Source of the DNA: Edaphochlamys debaryana
Taxonomy: Eukaryota; Chlorophyta; Chlorophyceae; Chlamydomonadales
Assembly: GCA_016858145.1 (NCBI GenBank)
Contig: JAEHOE010000049.1
Span: 372,001 to 436,000, forward strand
Direction of reading: 5' to 3'
Length of the DNA: 64,000 bases
The position numbers were made by a program, and so were the translations under genes. Shown here piece by piece: positions 36,801-45,800 of this stretch (its first letter is position 1; the number at the start of each line of letters is the position of its first letter). The notes under the pieces are model-generated. The model made no database searches. It was given only the letters and a program-made list of their open reading frames with translations, and had not been told where the DNA came from.

Positions 36801-39800
36801 CATGACGAGCCGTAGCTGGCGCAGAAGTGCGCGCAGTAGCCCGCCTCGATGCCCGTCGTGCGCATCAGCTGCGTTCCCGCCATATCCACGCCCGCAAAAC
36901 ACACGTGCGAATATGACTCGTTCTTGACGAAGCCGTACACGGCCTGGGGCGTCTTGAGGCAGGCGCGCAGGTTGGGGTCGCCGGAAAGACCCGGCGCGCC
37001 GACATTGTTGGCCCGGAAGGTGTAGGTGCGTACGGCGCACGTGCGGTTGGCGGGTGAGTAGACGTAGGCTGGGCAGTCGGTGGAGGCGGCGCAGGAGGCG
37101 GCGCAGTCCTCGGCGCTGGAGACGTCGTAGGCGATAGAGGCGTTGGCGCCGGGCAGGTCGTAGCCGGGAGGCAGGCAGAGCCAGGGGTCTGAGGGCCGGG
37201 GAAGCCAAAGCGGAGGGCAAGCAGAGTGAGGACTGTGCGGACCACAGCTGCAGAAAGCTGAGCAGGCGCGGGGACCTGATGAGGTTAGCGCGGTTCGTTT
37301 ACACGGAGCATGATCCTGGACCAAGCACGCACCTGGAGCGACGAAGCAGGTAGACACGCTGTAGTCACCAAAGCTGTAGGTCGGGCTGGTGAAGACGGAG
37401 GTGAGCACCGTGCAGTAGGACTGGTTGGTGGCGGCGTCGTGTCGGAACACGGAAGCCACGCAGGCGGGGTCGCTGCAGTAGAGCTCGCACGTGCGGCGGT
37501 CGGGGACGGTGCTGTTGAAGGTCATGGTCCCGGGCACGTCCAGGCCGGGGATGCAGTGAAGCTGGCGGGGCGCTGTGGGGCAGAAAAGCAGAAGGCGGGG
37601 AGCGCATCATGCGGCGACCCCCGGAAACCAAGTGTGAGGCAACGTCGTCGGCTTCGGGCACGAACGATAAAACGGAAGGGCTGCGCATTCCCCCAGGACT
37701 GAGCGCGTAACAGACTGCATGTCCAGCACGGCTTCACACAGACCCTGAGTGGCACCTCCTGAAGACAGAGCACACCAGGATCAGGACTTGCCTTTGGGGC
37801 TCGCCACGTACAGCCCGCTGCAGCTGCCGGGGAGAGCAGGCGCGCTCGGGAGGGGCATGGAGCTTTGGAATTGACTGGCGCTGCCAGACTGCGATAAAGA
37901 GAGGGAATAAGGGCGAGGGCAGGGTGACCGGACGAGTAATCTTAGAGTTAGCACCGTCCGCGATCAACCTCGAGCCCACCCTGACGAGCACTCGGTGTTG
38001 AACACGCCCGGCACGGACAGACCCGCCCACAACTCCGCCGGTCGTTCGCCCCACAGTCCCTCCAGCTGCTCACCAGCAACACGAATCCGGTGCCCGTTGC
38101 GTTGACGGCGAGGCAGGCGGGGATTGCGGAGCACTCGCTCGCAGCGGCGGCCACGGTGACCTGCGCCGAGGTCTGCAGCACCGCAAAGGCCGCGCTGGAG
38201 TTGCCGACCGGGTCGGGGAAGAACGCGTGGCCCACCGGCACGGGGCAGGGGACGTTGAGCAGGCTTGGCGGCGGCGGCGAGAACTCGGACACCAGCGGCG
38301 GCGGCGGAGGTGCTGCCGGCGGCGGCGGTGACAGCAGTGGCGGGGATGGCATTGGCGGCGACGGGGGTAGCGGCAGCGGCGGCGGCGGGGACGGCAGCGG
38401 CGGGGATGGCAGCGGCGGGGACGGCAGTGGCGGGGACGGCAGCGGGGGCGGCGGGGAGAGCGTGAGTCGCGCATTGCCGAAGGTCTGCCGCTGGTTGGGT
38501 GTGAGCAGGCAGTACTGCGTGGTCGAGGACGTGTTGGTGGGGACCGTGCCCGTGAACTCCTCGCGGAACAGCGAGCACGTCTGGGCCGTCGAGTCGTAGG
38601 CAAGGATGGAGCAGCTGCTTGTGCCCAGGCATTGGGCTGCGCAGATGTCCTTGGTGGCAGCAGCGCCGTTGAGGGCGAGCGCCAGGCCGTAAGACACGGG
38701 GACGCCCATGGGGAGGCACTCGAACGCGCCTGGGGAAGGAAGGGGCAGAACGGGAGGCACAGCGCGGGTGTGGTGAGGGATGTGCGCTGCTGAGGCCGAG
38801 AGATGGCCCATCGGAGGGAGCCGGCGCGTGCGATAAGAGGCCTGTGCGGTGGAGGCCAGAGGCATCGGCGAGAGCAGTGTCCGGTGGCCCAGCTTGCAGA
38901 CGCCCCCAAAACAGCGGGACCACCCTGTCGCTTCAAGCCCCGGAACTTTTGGGCGCCGGCCCTTCACATGCTCACCGGTGGCACGAAGGCAAGCCGTGGT
39001 GACAACGCCTGGAGCAGCCCCAAACGTAGTGTTGGTGGAGGCGTCGTTTCCAAACGCGTCCGTTCGGAGCTCGCACGTGTTGTTGGGGAGGAGGTGGAAG
39101 TGCTGGCACGTGGGGCCCTGAGACGAGCACTGGGACGCGCACGTGCGCAGGTCGGTCTGGGGGAAGGACGTGAGGACCGTGCCCCCAAGGCTGACGCCTC
39201 CGTAGCACACCAGCTGCCAAATGCCATACGTGCCGTTGGGGCTCACGGCTGCAGCGCTCTGCGTCTTGATGCACGAGCGCTGGGCTGCGTCTGCTGCAAG
39301 AGCGGCGGCGCCGTCAGGGGACGAGGGGCGCAGGATCCCCAGGCGCTTGATGCAAACCGAGCTGTTGGGTGAGAAGGTGTAGCCGCTGCACCCCTCGTCC
39401 CAGAAGCAAGCATTGGCGCAGTCCTCAGCGCTGGCGACTGTGCTGCTTCCACTGTTTGTGCCCGGGAAGTCGTAGCCATCCGGCAGGCAGTACCACGGGT
39501 CTGGGGGAGAGGAGCAGGGGGAGAGTCTTGATGGTTAGCTAGCCTGGCATGCGCAACCTGAGAGCCAGCACGACGCTTGGGACGGTAGGAGAGACTCGAG
39601 CGAACAGGACGCACAGACTGCATGCCTCACCGTTGGTGCGGATACAAGTCGTGGCGTTGGGGTTCGCCACCGAGTAGGCCCCGGTGGCGTTGGCTGCAAA
39701 GAGCGACTTGCGCAGGGCGCAGTTGTACGAGCCGGGGTCCGCGCCGGGCGTCATGACGACCGCCTCGCAGCCTGCCTCCCGGGTGCACCGGACCTCGCAA

Positions 39801-42800
39801 TCGCGGGGCGTCGTGATGGCGGTGAGCATGGCCGTGCCCGGGAGCTCCAGGCCGCTGACGCAGAAGTACTGCCTGGGCACTGCAGGGAGTGGACGTATTG
39901 CAAAGGGAGAGTGCGGCGGTTAGGGACCGGTAGAAGCCTGGATTTATGGAGCGGAAGGAAGGTTGAGTGGGCGGGACGGCCGTGACGCTGCTCCCGGCGT
40001 GCCCTTTATTTAGTCCTGGCGATCCCATAAACGCACAGTGCTCCCTGCCCTATGCTCCCCAGCCGAGACACAGCGCGCACGCACTTGAGGGGCTTGCGAC
40101 GTACAAGCCCTCACAGGTCCCAGTGCGAGTGCTGGGGAGCACCTCGAAGGTCTGGAACGCGCTGAGGTTGCCAGACTGTAGGCGGGGGGCAACGGGGTGG
40201 GGAGCAGGGGTGATTAAAGGTTGGCGCCGGACAGAGGACTCTCACCTGAACAGCCCAACCGAGCACGCCAGGTCAAGCACGCAACAGGCCCATTAGGCCT
40301 TCACGCAATCCCTTCTGTCATTCGAAACTAAACCCACCAGCAACACGAGCTCGTTTCCAGTGGAGTTGATGGCAACACAGGCGCCAGTTGCGGAGCAGTC
40401 CACCGCGGCGGCCACAAGGTCTGTCGCGTTGGAGGCGCGCAGGACGCTGAAGGCTGGTGAGCCGGTGAGGTCGGGATAGAACGTGTAGCCGGATGCAACG
40501 TCGCACGCAAGCGGGTTCTCCGTGATGAGGTCCTCGGGGTTGCTGAACTGCGCCGCCCTGCTGAGCGTGCGGAGGCAGACTTGGAAGTCGACGGCAATGG
40601 CGGCCGAGTCCAGGTACATGTTGGTGCTGGTGGGGCCATAAAAGCTGGTGTTATGGAGGTAGCACTCCTCGAGCGACGGGACGTACTTGAACGAGACGCA
40701 GCCATCAGCCTCGGAGCAGGCGGCCGCGCAGCCGCTAAAGTCCGAAATGTTGGTGACGGTGGCAAGGAGTGTGTAGGCGATAGCCTGGCGCTTGGGCAGG
40801 CAGTGGTAGGTCCCGCCCAGGCCCGTCAGGCAGCTCAGGGCAATGTCGGGCGCCGGGCCATAGTCGAACGGCTGGCCGCCAACCGGTGCCGAGGTGTCAA
40901 ACAGCAGGCACGAGCCGTTGAGCTTGAGGGCCCAGTGCACGCAGGTGCTGCTTTGCTCGCAAGCCGCCGCGCAGGAGATGGTGTCGCCCGGTGACGATAT
41001 CGTCTGGTAGGGGGGCGCGGTGTTCCGGTCCACAAGGGCCACGCCCGGGTAGCAGGCCGAGGCGAAGGGCAGGGTTGCCCCGCTGGCCGTGTGGGCCAGG
41101 CCCGGGTGCATGGGTGTCTTGAAGCACACCCGGTCTGCGGCGGCATCCGCAGACGCAGCCGGCACCTTCCCGTTGATCTGCCAGGCGCTGTCGTACAGCG
41201 TGCACGTGAAGCTCGCTGACGTGTACTGGTAGTGCGTGCAGGAGCTGTCCAGGTCGCAGGCCATGCGGCACAGCTCAGGGTTGGTGGCCACCGAGGGGCC
41301 TGACAGGACGCTGCCGGTCAGGGCCCAGTCCTGGGGGATGACAGGGGGCGGGCAGGGCTTAAGCGATGCAATCTTGCCACAGGAAGCTGGGGGACTCAGC
41401 CTGCTGTAAGGCCTGGGCCCCAACGCCAAGGCCTGGGCCTGATCTAGCTGCGCCCCCAGCTAGGAGCTAAAAGTCGAAACAGGTGCTAACTCACCGTTGG
41501 CAAGCAGACGTAGGGTTCGTTGGCAGCAAAGCACGTGGCCCCAATTGCGGGAGCGTCGAACCCCACTGGCACGCCCGTGGAAGTGAAGATCGTGGCCATG
41601 ATTGTGCAGCTGGATCCGGTGGGGTCTGTCCTGAAAGCCATGCAGCTCGAGCTTTCCGTGCAAGCCTGGGCGCACAGGTGTGGCGGCAGCGCAGTGATGT
41701 TGATGACCTCTGCGGCCGAGTCCAGGAGGCCGGGGACGCAGAAGTACTGTGGCGGGCCGTCGGGCGTGCGCACGTAGGTGCCGGAGCAGCCACCATCATC
41801 CGAGCCCAGGTAGCTGCCGATCGCGGTGTGCAGCTCCAGGGGGTCCACGCTTTGCGTCACGAGGGTCACTGTTGCGTCATCAATAATCTTGAAGCTGATG
41901 GCGTTGCAGGCACTGTCTGCAATGCAGTCCGCAAAAGCGACGCTGATGTCAGTCCACTTGGGTTCCGCTATGAGCGTCGTGGGGAATGACGCGCTGAACG
42001 TCGGCACAAGCGTGAAGCGCTCGACTTGTGGGCATCGCAGCAGCGGGTCCCAGTTGACGGAGGGCTTGGGGCTGCAGAAGACCTGCGCCTCGCTGATGAG
42101 GGAGTCGTTGCCATAGACGTCAATCTGGGAGATGGCGCCTCCGGGCGGGCAGCGCATGGAGATGGGGCTCGTTGTCCCGACCCCTGGGCCCGTCCCAATG
42201 GGCGGCGAGGTGTATGACGTCACTTCGTTCTCATCACACCGCAGCTCAATGCTGAAGACCGGAGCCTCCGGCCCGCTCGCTTCCGCGGCTTGCAGCCCAT
42301 TGAAGCCGCTCGTGCAGGAGAAGTTGCCCGTGGCTGCGACTCCGCTGGGCCGCATCTTCCCCGGGAACTCAATGCCAGAGTTCTGGCCGTTGGTGCAGCT
42401 CTCGACTTTCATGTATGTCCACCAGATCCCCGAGCTGTTTGCCGAGGCGTCCAGAACCAGCCCCGTCATCACGTGGCCAGGTTCGCACGCGGCTGTGTAG
42501 CCCGTGTAGCCGGTGACAAAGGAGGAGGTCGTGTAGGATGGGATGGTCATGGTGAAGACGTTCGCCTCTGCCGGCGACATGGGTGGCGGGGGAGCCCCGG
42601 GGTACGCCGGGGGCGGCGGTGCGGTTGGGGTGGAGGGTGGCGGCGACGTGTGCAGCGGGGATTCGGGAGGGGGAGGGGCCGTGGGGGCTGAGGGAGGGGG
42701 CGGTGTAGCCGGCGTGTCAGGAGGGGGTGGGGCTGTAGGGCCAGAGGGAGGGGGCGGTGTAGCCGGCGTGTCGGGAGGGGGCGGGGCGACGGGGGCTGAG

Positions 42801-45800
42801 GGAGGGGGTGGCGCAGCCGGCGTGTCAGGTGGGGGAGGGGCTGTGGGGGTTGAGGGAGGGGGTGGTGCAGACGGTGTCCCGGGAGGGGGGGGGGCTGTGG
42901 GGGTTGAGGGAGGGGGCGGTGCAGACGGTGTGTCGGGAGGGGGAGGAGCTGTGGGGGTTGAGGGAGGGGGCGGTGCAGACGGTGTCCCGGGAGGGGGAGG
43001 GGCTGTTGGAGCTGAGGGAGGGGGCGGTGCAGCCGGCGTGTCAGGTGGGGGAGGGGCGGTGGGGGTTGAGGGAGGGGGCGATGCGGCCGGTGTCCCGGGA
43101 GGGGGAGGGCCGGTGGGGCCTGACGGCGGTGGCGAGTTGTCTGGCGAGCTGAGCGGCATGTCGGGGGGCGGCGGTGTGACGGTCACCACGTACTCATATC
43201 CGTCCTTCACCCACAGGCCAGTACTGCAAGGAACGGACCACGTGGCAACAGGCGAGGGTCGTCAGCAGGGCGTGCCATTGCCAGGGTCATAACTCATGAG
43301 ACCCAATAGCCGTGCCAACCCGCCTCCACGAAACCGCCCCCCAATACTCTTCAACGCTGCCTGTTTCGCCCCTGCCCTCCACACCCCGCCTCCGCACCCG
43401 TCCACTCACCAGGTCTCCACTTGCGAAATGGTCTCGGGCGCATCCGGGTACGGCGTCGACGCATTCTGGTGCGAGGACAGCACTCGGCCCAAAAAGTCGA
43501 ATGCGCCACACGTCACCGGGAACCCCGTTGTGCAGCGCTCAAAAGCTGCTGACGCGCCCGTCGCTGTCTCCAGCACCGTACAAAAGGTGGAGGCTGTGGC
43601 TCCGCTCCCGCCAGTTCCGCACGTGTACGTTCCCAGGTCGACGTATGTGTACCCCGAAAACAGGTCGGAGCAGTTGACCGTTGAGGGGGAGGATGGCGGC
43701 AAGGGCGAAGAGGGCAGTGACGGCGGGGGAGGTGTCGACGACGGCGGGGGAGGTGGGGAGCCGCTGGAGCTGCCGAAGAGCTGACGGACGCTCAGCGTCC
43801 GGAGGCAGATCTGGAACTCGACTGTTGGGGGAAGGTAGGTGAGGGAAGGGTGCGGAACAGAAAGAGGGAGGAGTTGCATCAGGTTCCGGGCATAGCTTAG
43901 CGGCTTGGGGCGGCATGGGCATGATGGGTCACGGCACCTATCAGAGGCCTACAGGGATGGTCACCGGTCCTTCCATGCATCCCGCACCCCAACCCACCCA
44001 CCCCCACACGCCCTCGACCCCGGCCCCCCAAACCACCCCAGCCCCGCCGCACCTAGCACGGCTCCATCGTAGCTGTTCTGCCCGGCCGAGCCCCAGAAGA
44101 GGTCGCCAAGCAATTCACATCGAAGGTTGTCCGCCTGGTACCACACGGCCTGGCACAGCGAGTTTGCCGTACACAGCTCGGCGCACATGGTCAACGTCAC
44201 GGCACTGGCGTTGACCGAGAGGACGGTGTGCTTTACGCTCATGTTCGCGGCCATGCATTCGTACTGCCCCGTGACGAGCATGCAGCTCTGTACGACAGTC
44301 TGGTCCTGGCCGTACACGTCGGACTGGTTGTTGCGCCCAAGCGAGCTGTCCTTGCCGTACAGCTGGCAGCTGCCGTCGGTGGTCAAAGTCCAGTGGCCGC
44401 AGCTGCCGGAAGCTGCGCAGAGGTACGCGCAGCTGGAGGGCTGGTTGGGAGCCGAGTGGACGGCAGCGGCTGGGGCGCCGCTGAGGGACACGGCGGGGAA
44501 GCAGAGCGAGCCGTAGGGGAAACCCTCGCTGGAGAAGCCCTGGTGCTGGGGCGTCTTGACGCACGTGCGGAAGCCAGAGGCAGTAGCGCCCTGGACGCCT
44601 GCGGAGCGCACCCCCGTCTGGATCGTGCCGGTGTAGAGCAGGCAGTCGAAGGTGGTGGGGTTGAAGCTGAAGTGCTGGCAGGTCGGGGCCCACTCGCAGT
44701 CGTAGCGGCACTGGCGGGACGAGGGCGGGGGGCAAGGCGGGAGGGCGGGGGCGGGAGGGGTTGAGGGAGGAGCGAGGGGGCCAAAAGGGCCCAAGCATTC
44801 GCCAGAGGAGCATGGGTTGACGTCGTGGCCTCTGGGTGGCGACCCGCCCACTCCGGCCGGCTGCAGCCACCGCACCTGGTCTGGCGTGGCCCGCTTGTTG
44901 ACGCTCGTGCCCACCAGCGTGCCGGAAAGGCTGAAGCCGTCCGGGAAGCAGAACCAGGGCTCGCTGGCCGACCAGCACGCCAGCTGGTCGGTCGCGGCGG
45001 ACCAACCAAAAGTGTCCGTGGTGGAAAACGGCGTGGTGCGCTGATTGCACTTGTTCCCGAAGCTGTCCGTCTCAAAGTACTGGCACCTGCGGCATGGACA
45101 GGGCGGGATGCGTGCGGCGGTTAAGGGTGGAGGAGTCGGGGGTTCCCCACGGCGGCCCTTGCAGGGGGCTTGACCCCGGTCGGCCGCCCAGGCAGCGCGG
45201 TGCCCTACAGGAGGGGTTGCCCGGGAAGTGCCGGTCCCCGCCGGCTCCTTCACCCAAACCGCCAGCCAGCCAAGAATGCCGCCAACCGCCGCCAGCCGAG
45301 AATGGCTCTGGTCGATAGCAGGCCCCCAACCAGGGCACGGAGCGAAGCCCAGGCCACAACTTAGCCGCGGACTACTCATGGGCCCAGTGAGGCCCTCCCA
45401 GGACCCCATAGAAACCGCCCAGGCCCCAGAAGGCCCAGCCAGGCCCTTCCAAGGCCCAGGGCCTACTCGGGAGATGAGGCCACCGTGCACTTGTCAGCGC
45501 AGGTCGGGGCGACGAAGGGCCCCAGAGTGGCATTGTACGACGGGGAGAGGAGCGTGAGGCCGTACACGCAATAGTACTGCCGAGGGCCTGGGGACAGTCA
45601 TAGGAGGTGGAAATCGGGACGGTTAGCTGGCGGGCTTTGTATCAGCAAGCCCCGCGAGGTCAGTTGGGAGGCACCCTGCGCTTCAAAGCAGGGCCTGGAC
45701 TGCATGGGTCCAGAGCCCTCGCGGTAACTGCTCTGGCCGGGTGCGGCCGTCAGGGGCCGCGACCGAACCCCGTCCACCTCCGATGGAGTCACGAAACCCG

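Larger units (their letters stand above)
29175..45587 (-). repeat. Seven PAN/Apple-like ectodomain cassettes (exons 3-27)
   Basis: Exons: 45491-45587, 44876-45086, 44053-44710, 43410-43821, 41495-43223, 40338-41330, 40085-40175, 39631-39879, 38976-39500, 38074-38729, 37792-37888, 37333-37572, 36664-37188, 36449-36531, 34740-36203, 33539-34504, 33296-33392, 32868-33116, 32253-32753, 31541-32097, 31233-31329, 30853-31104, 30171-30671, 29922-30004, 29175-29738. Each cassette runs in the same order. It opens with PRQYFCVPGL, then DPWYCLPDGYDLPG, then CYGGVSLGGT with CASQCSSQGxTCQHF, then TFECLP, then CLRTxNLRxxFG. A proline tract often follows, then GYxFFPDPVG, then SGNxSxFQ ending in CxGLYVASP. 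The C-x3-C-x5-C-x(9-12)-C spacing fits PAN/Apple folds, which bind proteins or carbohydrate. Exon lengths recur between cassettes (97, 249, 525, 501 and 83 nt), showing duplication with introns in place. A GC-AG intron follows exon 37792-37888. Confidence 0.75.

Noticed and set aside
42543..43292. Plus-strand glycine-rich 249-codon ORF
   Set aside because: Shadow of the 18-residue proline repeats on the minus strand.
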